Source: Streptomyces venezuelae ATCC 10712 (GTDB taxonomy: Bacteria > Actinomycetota > Actinomycetes > Streptomycetales > Streptomycetaceae). From it: a stretch of 64,000 nucleotides of DNA. The stretch lies in contig NZ_CP029197.1 in assembly GCF_008639165.1 (NCBI RefSeq), positions 434,001-498,000 of the forward strand, given 5' to 3'. Under the pieces are notes generated by a model, which worked only from the letters and a program-made list of their open reading frames with translations, had not been told where the DNA came from and did not search any database. The translations under genes were made by a program, and so were the position numbers. How positions within the stretch are numbered: position 1 is the first letter of the stretch; the number at the start of each line of letters is the position of its first letter. Shown one piece after another: positions 16,340-26,641 of this stretch.

Positions 16340-18454
16340 TCAGTCGCCGTCGGCCGTGGGTGTCCGGGCTCCGCGGCCCAGGAGTTCGGCCAGGCCGCGG
16401 CGGGTGGCGGCCACCACCACGCGGTCGCTCGGTTTCAGGGTGCGGTCCGGGTCCAGGCGCCAGCCTTCGCGGCCCGTCGTGCCGGCGCTGCCGTCCAGGG
16501 CGATCACCCGCCACTTCCCCGCGTGGAACGCCTCCCTGACGGTCCGGCCGTCCAGGAGCGGATGGTCCGCGACGTCCACGGCGGCGAAGAGCAGCACCCG
16601 GCGCTCGACCGGGACGGCGCCGAGGACCTGACGGCCGAGCATCGCGCCCGCGAAGGCGGGCGCGGCGAGGTAGGAGACGCTGCGGCTGCGGGTGAGGGCC
16701 GCGGGGTGGGCGGTGCGCAGGGTGCGGAACACGGCGGTGGCGAAGTCGTCGTCGAACAGGCGCAGCACGACCCGCAGATCGGGGGAGACCGCGCGGGCGG
16801 AGAGCGCCGCCTCCAGGTTGGTGATGTCGACGCTGGTGAGGGCGAGGAGGGCGTGGGCTCGGTGGATCCGGGCGGCTTCCAGGACGCCTTCCTCGGTGAC
16901 GTCGCCGATGACGGTGGGGACCCGCAGCCGGCGGGCGACGGCGACCCCCCGGGCCTCGGGGTCGGACTCGACGCACACCACGGGGATGTTCAGCCGGCGG
17001 AGCCGGGCGAGGACGCGGGTGCCGACCTTGCCGAGGCCGAGGAGGACGACGTGTCCGGAGAGGCCGCGCGGCGGGCGGCGCAGGGTGGTGGCGGTGCGGA
17101 AGGTGCCGAGGCCTTCGATGACGGCGGCGACGATCACCGGCAGGAGCAGCAGTCCCACGAAGCCGGCGAGGATCTGGATGACCTGGCGGCTGGTCGACTC
17201 GCCGAGTGCCGGGTCGCCGATGGCGAAGATGTCGAGGAGCGTCAGATAGGCGGCGTGCAGCGGGTGGTCGCCGGTGGTGAGGGTGGAGGCGAGGGCGAGC
17301 GCGAGGACGGCGGCGGCCGCGCCGGTGAGGGACCAGCGCAGTCGGCGGGAGAAGAGCGAGGCGACGGGCAGCGCGGAGGCGGCGAGGCGGGCCGGGGACT
17401 GGGCGGGCCCCGCGGCGGTGACCGCTTCGAGGGTGAGGGCGGCACGACCGGTGGCGGCGGCCACCGTCCGGTCGTCGGGCAGCAGTTGGGGGCCGGCCTC
17501 GCCGCTGCTCTCGGAGCCCTCGCAGCCCGCCGGGTCGCCGGCGGTGGCGGAGAGCAGGGCGAGGGTGCACCGGCGGGGGTCGGGGGCCTCGCCCGCGGCG
17601 GGCAGCCGCTCCACGGCGTGCAGGAGCAGGCCGCCCGCCTGGACCACCTTGCTGGTGCCGGCGACGGCGGCCGCGGCGAGGCCGGGGGCCGCGGTGTCGA
17701 TGTCGGAGAGGACGGTGGTGGCGGCGTCGAGCTTCTCGGGGTCGAGGCCGGGTTCGGCGACGGCGGCGGCCTGGTCGAGGAGGGTTTCGAGGTGCTGGCC
17801 GAGCTTGCGGTTGTAGAGCCGGATGACCAGGCGGAGCCGGGGGTTGAGGCGGCGGGCGGTGAGCGCGGCCCGGATGTTGGTCTCGTCGTCCTCGTGGACG
17901 AGGGCGAGCGCGGCGGCCCGCTCCACGCCGGCGTCGCCGAGCGCCCGGTCGTCTGCTTCGGCGGTGTGGACGACGCGCAGGGTGCCGGTGGTCTCGCCGC
18001 CGTCCGGGTCGGCCCCCGTGGGGGCGGCCGGTGCGGGGCTCGTGCGGGTGACGGCGGCCGTGACCCGGCCGAAGAGGGCGAGCGCGCGGCCCGTGCGGGC
18101 GGTGGGGGTGCTCGGGGCGTCGGGCGGTACCGGTACGAGCAGGGTGACCCGCTCCCCGTAGACCTCGTGCAGTTCGCTCGCGAGGCGGTGGGCGAGGGCG
18201 TCGTCCCCGCAGACGATCATGTGCCCGGCGGGTGCCTGGCGCGACTGCCGGTCGGTCCGGAAGGCGGGCGCGCCGAAGGGGCCGCCGGCGGCGGTCCCCG
18301 GGGGCCTCGCTGGGCCGGGCAGGGGCCGGGCGGTCGGCTCGGCGGGACGCGCGCCGGTGGTCTCGGCCGGAACGGCGTTGCTCTGGTACGGGTGTGAGGG
18401 CACGTCACCAGCATGCCCTGCGCCACCGACAGCGGGCCCGGGAGGCCCGTACAC
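16340..18454 (-). CDS. Potassium-channel/TrkA-like protein with two RCK (NAD-binding) domains
   Basis: Up to 704 residues in an unusual order: RCK domain 1 (about 77-345, starting GHMIVCGDDALAHRL), a two-helix pore unit (helices about 373-393 and 424-447), then RCK domain 2 (from 467, HVVLLGLGKVGTRVLARL, the canonical nucleotide-binding GxGxxG) and a TrkA-C-like tail. Cation conductance gated by a nucleotide is expected. The pore loop reads DIFAIGDPALG instead of the potassium filter TVGYGD, so selectivity is uncertain. Start is uncertain: GTG at 18454 or at 18403; the first 75 residues are Pro/Ala-rich and probably disordered. Confidence 0.8.
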   Translation of the reverse strand: MYGPPGPAVGGAGHAGDVPSHPYQSNAVPAETTGARPAEPTARPLPGPARPPGTAAGGPFGAPAFRTDRQSRQAPAGHMIVCGDDALAHRLASELHEVYGERVTLLVPVPPDAPSTPTARTGRALALFGRVTAAVTRTSPAPAAPTGADPDGGETTGTLRVVHTAEADDRALGDAGVERAAALALVHEDDETNIRAALTARRLNPRLRLVIRLYNRKLGQHLETLLDQAAAVAEPGLDPEKLDAATTVLSDIDTAAPGLAAAAVAGTSKVVQAGGLLLHAVERLPAAGEAPDPRRCTLALLSATAGDPAGCEGSESSGEAGPQLLPDDRTVAAATGRAALTLEAVTAAGPAQSPARLAASALPVASLFSRRLRWSLTGAAAAVLALALASTLTTGDHPLHAAYLTLLDIFAIGDPALGESTSRQVIQILAGFVGLLLLPVIVAAVIEGLGTFRTATTLRRPPRGLSGHVVLLGLGKVGTRVLARLRRLNIPVVCVESDPEARGVAVARRLRVPTVIGDVTEEGVLEAARIHRAHALLALTSVDITNLEAALSARAVSPDLRVVLRLFDDDFATAVFRTLRTAHPAALTRSRSVSYLAAPAFAGAMLGRQVLGAVPVERRVLLFAAVDVADHPLLDGRTVREAFHAGKWRVIALDGSAGTTGREGWRLDPDRTLKPSDRVVVAATRRGLAELLGRGARTPTADGD

Positions 18455-18552
18455 CCGGGCGGGCTCACGACGCGCCGCCGTACGCCACGTCCGCTACGCC
18501 GGTCGGCGCACTCCGATCTGCGCGTGCCCCGCCTCCTTCCTACGGTGGCTGA

Positions 18553-19818
18553 ATGATCGTCACGTCAGCTGTTCGTCATGCCGCCGCCGGTAGCGCGGCG
18601 GTGCTGTTCGTGCTGCCCGTTCCGGCGGCCACGGCGTCTCCTGTCACCTCCGCCCCGACGGTCGCCTCGGCCGCGGCGTTCCGGGAGCCCACGCCGCCCG
18701 TCCGGCAGTACGTCGACCCGGCCCGGCTGAACCGGAAGGGGACCCAGGTGCAGCCGCTGCCGGGCGCGCCCGGCGTGCCCGAGGTCTCCGCGCTCTCCTG
18801 GGTGGTGGCGGACGCCTCATCGGGAGAGGTGCTCGCCGCGCGGAACGCGCACCGGAAGCTGCCGCCGGCCAGCACCCTCAAGGCGCTGTTCGCCCTCACC
18901 GCGCTCCCCTACCAGGAGCCGTCCGCCCAGCACACCGTGGCCGATTCCGAGCTGACCGGGATCGGCGACGGCAGCAGCCTGGTCGGGGTCAAGGAGGGGT
19001 ACACGTACAAGGTCTCCGACCTGTGGAACGGGGTGTTCCTGAGCTCGGGGAACGACGCGGTGCACGTCCTGGCGGCCATGAACGGCGGCTGGGAGTCGAT
19101 GTCCCGGCGGATGCAGGAGAAGGCGCGGTCGCTCGGGGCCATGGACACGCACGTGGTGTCGCCCGACGGGTACGACGCGCCGGGACAGGTGTCCTCGGCG
19201 TACGACCTGGCGGTGTTCGGCAGGGCCGGCCTCCAGGACCCGGCGTTCACCAAGTACTGCTCGACGGCGTACGCGGACTTCCCCGCGGGCTCCTGGTCGT
19301 ACGGCATCGCCAACACCAACCGGCTGCTCACCGGTGCGGACGGCGTGGCCCGCTACCCCGGGCTGATCGGCATCAAGAACGGCTACACGAGCAACGCGGG
19401 CAACACGCTGATCTCCGCGGCCCGGCGCGGGGACCGGACCCTGGTCGTGTCGGTGATGAACCCGCAGGGCGGCGGCGGGCTCGCGGTGTACGAGGAGGCC
19501 CGGGACCTCCTCGACTGGGGCTTCGCGGCGGCGGGGCGGGTCCAGCCGGTGGGCTCGCTGCTGCCGGTACGGACGAAGGCGGCCGGTTCGGCGGCGCGGG
19601 CCGTGTCGGTGACCCGTGAAGGGCCCGCCGGGCGGGACGGCCGGGCAGCGGGTGCCGCGCCGCGTGCCGGGTCGGAGCCGGCGGCGGGCGGGGACGCGCG
19701 CGTGGCGGCGCCCTCGGGTGCCTCGGCGGGGCTTCCGCTGGCCCTGGTGGGCTCGGCCTGCGCGGCGGCGCTCGCGCTCTGGGCCCTGCGGCGCAGGGCC
19801 GCCCGCCGGGCGGGCTGA
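18553..19818 (+). CDS. D-alanyl-D-alanine carboxypeptidase (DacC/PBP5-type, S11)
   Basis: 421 residues. An N-terminal signal peptide (AVLFVLPVPAATASP) is followed by a peptidase S11 domain with S107-T-L-K110 (SxxK), S165-G-N (SxN) and K275-N-G (the KTG box as KNG, common in actinobacterial members). After a Gly/Ala/Pro-rich linker there is a C-terminal membrane helix (LPLALVGSACAAALALWAL) and a basic tail, so the enzyme is anchored outside the membrane. It should trim D-Ala from peptidoglycan stem peptides. The gene is divergent from the channel gene, with under 100 bases between them. Confidence 0.92.
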   Translation: MIVTSAVRHAAAGSAAVLFVLPVPAATASPVTSAPTVASAAAFREPTPPVRQYVDPARLNRKGTQVQPLPGAPGVPEVSALSWVVADASSGEVLAARNAHRKLPPASTLKALFALTALPYQEPSAQHTVADSELTGIGDGSSLVGVKEGYTYKVSDLWNGVFLSSGNDAVHVLAAMNGGWESMSRRMQEKARSLGAMDTHVVSPDGYDAPGQVSSAYDLAVFGRAGLQDPAFTKYCSTAYADFPAGSWSYGIANTNRLLTGADGVARYPGLIGIKNGYTSNAGNTLISAARRGDRTLVVSVMNPQGGGGLAVYEEARDLLDWGFAAAGRVQPVGSLLPVRTKAAGSAARAVSVTREGPAGRDGRAAGAAPRAGSEPAAGGDARVAAPSGASAGLPLALVGSACAAALALWALRRRAARRAG

Positions 19819-19824
19819 GCGCCC

Positions 19825-19844
19825 GGGCGGGGGCGTGCCCGCCC
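19825..19844 (+). terminator. Candidate terminator of the carboxypeptidase gene
   Basis: A 7-bp stem GGGCGGG/CCCGCCC with a 6-base loop, seven bases after the stop codon and followed by CTTGG. Confidence 0.5.
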
Positions 19845-19991
19845 CTTGGACCGCCGGTCGTGCGGCGCCACTGGAGACGCCGGACCGGGTCGTGCCGGCG
19901 ACGGTTCGGCGGGCGCCGCACGGTCCGGCTCCTAGCCTGCGGGAACACCGTGCGGGAGAGTCCCGGACGGTCTTTCCGAGGGAGTCGTGCG

Positions 19992-20678
19992 ATGACGGAG
20001 CGGACGCTTGCGGGGCGGATCGCCGAGCGGTTCCGGGAGGTGAACGGCGACCATCCGATGACCGCGGCCGACGACGCGTACGTCACCGCCCAGTTCGTCC
20101 CCCTGGAGGAGCTGTGCGCCGCGCTGGGGCGGGACGCCGACGGGGCCCGGCGGCTGATGCTGGAGGGGCTGCTCCCGCTGCCGGGCTATCTGCGCTCGGA
20201 CGGCGCCGAGATGGTGCCGCGCGATCTGTTCTCGCTGACGGGGGCCGCGGGAGGATCCGAGCGGCTGCGCGCGTGGTTCACGGGGCACTGGGAGGACCGG
20301 GCGCGGGGCGAGGCGGAGTGGGTGGCGTATCTGAGCGGCCGGTACGTCTGTCTCCACACGGTGACGCCAGCGCACATCCGGCGGAAGGACGAGCTGACGG
20401 CGGAGATCGCCGAACTGCTGGCGGGGGTTTCCGGCGGGCCCACGGGGACCGGGGAGGGTCCGGCCGTGGCCGACCCCTCCCCCGAGTGGCGTAAGGCGCT
20501 GCACGCGCGCGTGGACGAGCTCGACGCCCTGGAGCCCGCGTTCACGGCGTACGACCGGCTGCGCTTCGGCGGCCCCACTTCGCGGGACCTGTGCGTGGAC
20601 GCGCCCCGCGCCCTGTTCCCCCTGGCCGACGTGGGCGTCGTGGACGGCGTGGGCGGCGGGGGCGGCCCGGCGGTGTGA
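19992..20678 (+). CDS. DUF6058-type conserved protein
   Basis: 228 residues resembling the DUF6058 family named for natural-product loci. The N-terminal half has YVTAQFVPLEELCAALG and LMLEGLLPLPGYLRSDGAEM, a small helical, possibly MerR-like, domain. The C-terminal half is helical and acidic and ends in a Gly-rich tail. The ATG at 19992 is preceded by GAGGGAG at about 10 bases. Function is unknown and there is no biosynthetic cluster beside it here. It is convergent with the UvrA-like gene. Confidence 0.75.
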   Translation: MTERTLAGRIAERFREVNGDHPMTAADDAYVTAQFVPLEELCAALGRDADGARRLMLEGLLPLPGYLRSDGAEMVPRDLFSLTGAAGGSERLRAWFTGHWEDRARGEAEWVAYLSGRYVCLHTVTPAHIRRKDELTAEIAELLAGVSGGPTGTGEGPAVADPSPEWRKALHARVDELDALEPAFTAYDRLRFGGPTSRDLCVDAPRALFPLADVGVVDGVGGGGGPAV

Positions 20679-20682
20679 GGAC

Positions 20683-20733
20683 ACGGACCGCCGGGCCGCC
20701 GCCACCGGGTGTCCGGCGGCGTCCGGCGGGCCG

Positions 20734-20734
<1 letters not shown>
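20683..20734. terminator. Bidirectional terminator hairpin
   Basis: Arms ACGGACCGCCGG (20683-20694) and CCGGCGGGCCGT (20723-20734), 11 of 12 paired, with a further internal CCGCCG/CGGCGG pairing. It lies between two convergent genes and touches the stop of the UvrA-like gene. Confidence 0.65.
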
Positions 20735-23115
<2,381 letters not shown>

Positions 23116-23241
23116 CGTCTCTCCAGCTGTCGCACGGGGCCGAAAACCGGACCGGGGCGACCCGTCGTGCCCGACGGCGGACAGGTCGCGGGGTCCATGG
23201 CTGCCACGCTATCGGCGGCCGGATCGCGACGCTTCTCAAAT

Positions 23242-23266
23242 CCTGATCGTCTCCGTACGGATCAGG
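23242..23266. terminator. Small hairpin overlapping the DUF5133 stop codon
   Basis: Arms CCTGATC (23242-23248) and GATCAGG (23260-23266), 11-base loop. The right arm includes the minus-strand stop of the DUF5133 gene. Confidence 0.4.
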
Positions 23267-23504
23267 CCCGCGGGAGGCCTTCCAGGGCCGGCGGGGAGAC
23301 GGGGCGGGTTCCGGCCACGTACCGCTCGGCGGCGAGGACGGCCTCCCGGGCGGTCCGCTCTCCCATCAGGACGCACAGGGTGTAGGCCGTGTCCTCGAAG
23401 CGCCGGCGCGCCGACAGGTCGCACGGCCTGGCAAGCACGGTCCGCTCCTGCGCACGGTAGTGCCGGAGCAGCCGGTCGACCGTGTTCCTGTCGGGCAGCA
23501 GCAT
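23262..23504 (-). CDS. DUF5133 family small protein
   Basis: 80 residues matching the short Streptomyces DUF5133 family: MLLPDRNTVDRLLRHY, then RRFEDTAYTLCVLMGERTAR, then a helix ending in a disordered tail. The start is secure because GGAGG lies seven bases upstream of this ATG; the frame's 51-codon upstream extension is not protein-like. The function of the family is unknown. The gene is divergent from the epimerase, with 139 bases between the starts. Confidence 0.8.
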   Translation of the reverse strand: MLLPDRNTVDRLLRHYRAQERTVLARPCDLSARRRFEDTAYTLCVLMGERTAREAVLAAERYVAGTRPVSPPALEGLPRA

Positions 23505-23643
23505 GGTGTCCTCCTTCGTGAGTCGCTCCATACTCCCGGTCGACGGCCACGCCCGCGACCGACACGGACACGCTGCGTGACGGCTCCGGGCAGAGGTGGG
23601 CCCCGGAATGCGGTTCCGCCGCTGATGGCGGAGGGTCGAGAGC

Positions 23644-24681
23644 ATGAACCCGAGCACGATTCAGCGGGTGGTCGTCACCGGCGCCACCGGCAATGTGGGC
23701 ACGAGTCTGGTGAGGGCCCTGGCGGCCGATCCGGGCGTCGGCTCGGTGCTGGGCCTCGCCCGGCGCCGGCCGGGGCTCGAACTCCCGGGAGTGGAGTGGG
23801 CCGAGCTCGACCTCTCCCTGGACCAGGACGCTCCCCGCCTCGCGCGGTACGTCGCCGACGCGGACGCCGTGGTGCACCTGGCCTGGCGGTTCGGACCGAC
23901 CCGAGACCCGGTGACGACCTGGGAGACCAACGTCCTGGGGGCGGTACGGGTCTTCGACGCGGTCGCGGCGGCCCGGGTGCCGGCGCTGGTGTACGCCTCC
24001 TCGGTCGGGGCCTACTCCCCCGGCCCGAAGGGCGGCGCGCCGGTCTCGGAGGCCTGGCCGACGCACGGCTGGCCGGGGGCCGCGTACACCCGGGAGAAGG
24101 CCTATCTGGAACGGGTCCTCGACACCTTCGAGCGGGACCATCCGCTGATCCGGGTGGTCCGGATGCGTCCGGTGTTCCTGTTCAAGGAGGAGTCGGCGAG
24201 CGAGCAGCGCCGGATCTTCGCGGCGCGCTTCTTCCCCGGGCAGCTGATGCGGCCCGAACTGCTGCCGGTGCTCCCGGAGTTCGACGGGCTGCGCTTCCAG
24301 GTGCTGCACACGGAGGACGCGGCCGACGCGTATCGGCGGGCGGTGGTGCGGGACGTCCGGGGCGCGTTCAACCTGGCCGCCGAGCCGGTGCTCGACGGGG
24401 CGGCGCTGGGCGAACTGTTCCACGCCCATCCGGTCCGGGTTCCGGCGGGCGCGGTGCGGGGGGCGCTGGCGGCGGCCTGGCGGCTCCGGCTGGTCTCCGC
24501 CTCCCCCGGTCTCTTCGACGCCGTGCGGCACATCCCGCTGCTCGCGACCGAGCGGGCCCGCCGGGAGTTGGGGTGGGAACCCTCGCACACCTCCCTGGAG
24601 GCCCTGGAGGCCTTCCTGCGCGGCGTCCGCGCGGGCGCGGGCGACGACACGGCTCCCCTGACGGGCCACCGCGTCGGCTGA
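23644..24681 (+). CDS. NAD-dependent epimerase/dehydratase (extended SDR)
   Basis: 345 residues. The Rossmann dinucleotide motif is VVTGATGNVGTSLVRAL at residues 8-24, with SSVGAYSP and the catalytic Y-x3-K pair in AYTREKAYLE. These place it in the extended short-chain dehydrogenases that act on nucleotide sugars or similar substrates. GGAGGGT precedes the ATG by ten bases. The C-terminus ends in the substrate-binding helical part (ELGWEPSHTSLEALEAFLRG). It is not in an obvious sugar cluster, so the substrate is open. Confidence 0.85.
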   Translation: MNPSTIQRVVVTGATGNVGTSLVRALAADPGVGSVLGLARRRPGLELPGVEWAELDLSLDQDAPRLARYVADADAVVHLAWRFGPTRDPVTTWETNVLGAVRVFDAVAAARVPALVYASSVGAYSPGPKGGAPVSEAWPTHGWPGAAYTREKAYLERVLDTFERDHPLIRVVRMRPVFLFKEESASEQRRIFAARFFPGQLMRPELLPVLPEFDGLRFQVLHTEDAADAYRRAVVRDVRGAFNLAAEPVLDGAALGELFHAHPVRVPAGAVRGALAAAWRLRLVSASPGLFDAVRHIPLLATERARRELGWEPSHTSLEALEAFLRGVRAGAGDDTAPLTGHRVG

Positions 24682-24714
24682 CGCGGGGCGCCGCCGGGTG
24701 TCCTCGGTGGGCGC

Positions 24715-25575
24715 TCAGACCCGCGTGCCGGGCCAGTCGACCAGGCGGATCGCCGCGCCCGCCGCCTCGCGGCCGCGGCAGTGGGCGCGGTGGTGGCGCA
24801 TGACCGCCTCGATGTCGAGCCGGTGGGCGAACTCGGGGCGCGCGGCGAGGCGTCGGGCGTACTCCCACAGGGCCGGGTATCCGGCGACCCGGTCCATCGC
24901 CGCCGCGTCCAGATGCCAGCGGTGGACGGTGTCGAGCTGGACGAGGGTGACCCAGACCTGGACGTCGGCGGCGGTCGGGGCCGTACCGAGCACATAGGGG
25001 TGGCGGGCGAGGCGGCGGTCCAGGGAGCCGAGGGCGGCGAAGAGGACGGTGAGCGGGTCGCGGTGGGCGGCCTCGCCGTCGAGACCGAGCTCCCCGGCCC
25101 GCTGGGCGGCCCGGTTGACGCTCCGCTCGCACAGGTCGGTGACCGCCTCGATCTCGCCGCGGAGCTCCTCGGGCAGGAGGTCGGGGCCTTCGCCGCGGAA
25201 GCGGAGCGCGAGGTCCCGGAGGATGTCGGGGACATGGGTGCTGACGATCCGTCCGGTCCAGCCGTCGCTGAGGACGGGTGCGGCGGCCGGTCCGTCGTAC
25301 AGGTGCGCGCTCGCCTCGTAGAGCGGGCGGAGGGCGGCGTATCCGCCGTCGGGCCTGTCGGGGGTCTCGGGCAGCACGGTGAGCGGGAGCGTGTCGTCGA
25401 GCCCGAGCAGGCTGTGGGTGACGGCGATGCCCAGACAGCCGGGGTCGTACGGGGCGATGTGGAGGCGGTAGCGGTGGGGCACGGCGTAGTGGCCGCTGTG
25501 CACGTCGCGGCCGATCCGGCCCCGGAAGGCGGGCGCGGCGGAGGCGGGCAGCAGCGAGGACGGGACGACGGACAT
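24715..25575 (-). CDS. Glutathione S-transferase superfamily protein, glutathionyl-hydroquinone-reductase-like
   Basis: 286 residues with the omega/xi-class GST layout of YqjG/ECM4 glutathionyl-hydroquinone reductases: a thioredoxin-like N-terminal part and a helical C-terminal part (VLFAALGSLDRRLARHPYVL, then ADVQVWVTLVQLDTVHRWHL). The usual catalytic CPWA motif is missing; the aligned stretch reads PGCLGIAV, so only the cysteine is kept. Streptomyces makes mycothiol instead of glutathione, so the thiol partner may differ. The ATG at 25575 follows AAGGGAGAAGC. A cysteine-type leader ORF and two hairpins lie upstream in its transcript. Confidence 0.75.
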   Translation of the reverse strand: MSVVPSSLLPASAAPAFRGRIGRDVHSGHYAVPHRYRLHIAPYDPGCLGIAVTHSLLGLDDTLPLTVLPETPDRPDGGYAALRPLYEASAHLYDGPAAAPVLSDGWTGRIVSTHVPDILRDLALRFRGEGPDLLPEELRGEIEAVTDLCERSVNRAAQRAGELGLDGEAAHRDPLTVLFAALGSLDRRLARHPYVLGTAPTAADVQVWVTLVQLDTVHRWHLDAAAMDRVAGYPALWEYARRLAARPEFAHRLDIEAVMRHHRAHCRGREAAGAAIRLVDWPGTRV

Positions 25576-25618
25576 GCTTCTCCCTTGGGGGTGCTCGGTG
25601 CTGGGTCGGGCGGGCGGC

Positions 25619-25690
25619 GTCCGCGGCGCGGCGGACGTCGGTGAAGGGGAGGACGACGGTGGGCCGTCGACCCCGGCCGCGGCCGGCGAC
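25619..25690 (-). promoter_or_regulatory. Two hairpins between leader ORF and GST-like gene (candidate attenuator)
   Basis: Reading the minus strand after the leader stop, the first hairpin is at 25666-25690 (CCGGCC/GGCCGG core flanked by GTCG/CGAC). The second is at 25619-25636 (GTCCGC/GCGGAC, 6-base loop), 44 bases before the GST-like ATG. Together with the leader peptide they form a plausible transcription or translation attenuator; this is inference from layout. Confidence 0.45.
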
Positions 25691-25730
25691 GGCGATCGGA
25701 CGGCGACGGCGGTCGGACGGACGCGGTGTC

Positions 25731-25889
25731 TCAGCCGGTGGACACGAGGGCGGGCGGACCGCTTCGGCGGGGCCCTCGACTCGCCGCGCTGCAGACCCGC
25801 AGCAGGTCGATGTGGCGGCGTGAGGTGAGGGACAGGCGGCGCGGGAGGGGTGCGGCGAGTGTGCTGTCCCGCCGACCGCTGCGTCCCAT
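25731..25889 (-). CDS. Putative cysteine-type leader peptide, 52 aa
   Basis: A short frame: ATG at 25889 with AGGGA six bases upstream, stop at 25731. Its core, LTSRRHIDLLRVCSAASR, matches the recurrent actinobacterial 'putative leader peptide' pattern (R-x-H-I-D-L-x-R-V-x-S/A-x) found upstream of cysteine and sulfur-assimilation genes. A single Cys codon sits in the middle of the core. It ends 155 bases before the GST-like gene, which it probably controls by ribosome stalling when cysteine is scarce. A promoter-like pair lies just upstream. Confidence 0.65.
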   Translation of the reverse strand: MGRSGRRDSTLAAPLPRRLSLTSRRHIDLLRVCSAASRGPRRSGPPALVSTG

Positions 25890-25925
25890 GGTTCCCTACC
25901 TGTTCGCTCGGTTTGCCCGCCACCG

Positions 25926-25954
25926 AGTGTCGGGCCGGTCCCGGACGCCGTCAA
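25926..25954 (-). promoter_or_regulatory. Promoter of the leader/GST-like transcript
   Basis: Minus-strand TTGACG (25949-25954), a 17-base spacer, and GACACT (25926-25931) as a -10 form a housekeeping-type promoter about 35-40 bases upstream of the leader ATG. Confidence 0.5.
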
Positions 25955-25992
25955 GGGTGCGGTACGGGCCGCCTCCGAGAAGCGTGCGGAAT

Positions 25993-26010
25993 AATGCGCG
26001 CATGCGCATT
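25993..26010. promoter_or_regulatory. Palindrome over the Rrf2 start codon
   Basis: Perfect 7-bp arms AATGCGC (25993-25999) and GCGCATT (26004-26010) are separated by GCAT. The ATG of the Rrf2 gene (26002) is in the centre. Likely an autoregulatory operator. Confidence 0.5.
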
Positions 26011-26457
26011 TCAGCCAGGGCCGACTACGCGGTGCGTGCCGCCCTCCAGCTCGCCGCCGCCCAGGACGCCGGGCCGCTGAAGGCCGAGGCCATCGCCGAG
26101 GATCAGGGCATCTCGCACAAGTTCCTCGAGGGCATCCTCGGCGACATGCGCAAGGGCGGCCTGGTGCAGAGCCAGCGCGGCGGCAACGGCGGCTACTGGC
26201 TGGCCAGGCCCGCGGAGTCGATCTCGGTGGCCGAGGTGATCCGCTGCGTGGACGGCCCGCTGGTCTCGGTGCGCGGGGAACGGCCGCCGGACCTCTCGTA
26301 CACGGGTCCGGCCGAGTCGCTGCTCACGCTGTGGATCGCCCTGCGGGCCGGCGTCCGTGAGGTGCTCGGCGTGTCGCTCGCGGAGGTGGCGGCGGCGCGG
26401 CTGCCGGACGGGATCGTCGCGCTCGCGGACGATCCGGAGGCCTGGACCAACCCCTGA
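26002..26457 (+). CDS. Rrf2-family transcriptional regulator
   Basis: 151 residues: a winged-helix N-terminus (MRISARADYAVRAALQLAAA), wing (GGLVQSQRGGNGGYWLARP) and the family's SVAEVIRCVDGPL block. Only one cysteine is visible (IRCVDG), so it lacks the three-Cys cluster of IscR/NsrR-type members and fits the CymR-like, cluster-free group, some of which sense cysteine status. The start is within a palindrome and has no clear Shine-Dalgarno, so it may be translated from a very short leader. The neighbours are a cysteine-leader-controlled gene and an SfnB-like gene, consistent with a sulfur role. Confidence 0.85.
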   Translation: MRISARADYAVRAALQLAAAQDAGPLKAEAIAEDQGISHKFLEGILGDMRKGGLVQSQRGGNGGYWLARPAESISVAEVIRCVDGPLVSVRGERPPDLSYTGPAESLLTLWIALRAGVREVLGVSLAEVAAARLPDGIVALADDPEAWTNP

Positions 26458-26596
26458 CGGAAGGGGCCCCGCCGGCCCCGGCAAGAGGAGGGGCAACCGC
26501 CCCCGGCCTGCGCCGACTTGACTTCGTCTCATAAAGCAAGACGAGCCTGTCCAACCTGCGGACGCCCCTTGGGGCCTGGCCACCCCCTCTGCCACT

Positions 26597-26628
26597 ATCC
26601 CTAGTATTCCAGTGGGGATACTAGGGAT
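26597..26628. promoter_or_regulatory. 32-bp palindromic operator upstream of the SfnB-like gene
   Basis: Perfect 11-bp arms ATCCCTAGTAT (26597-26607) and ATACTAGGGAT (26618-26628) with a 10-base centre that pairs further (CC/GG). It ends 13 bases before the GTG start and contains TAGTAT as a possible -10. The AT-rich arms stand out against the GC-rich background. Confidence 0.65.
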
Positions 26629-26641
26629 CATGTGAGGTGAC

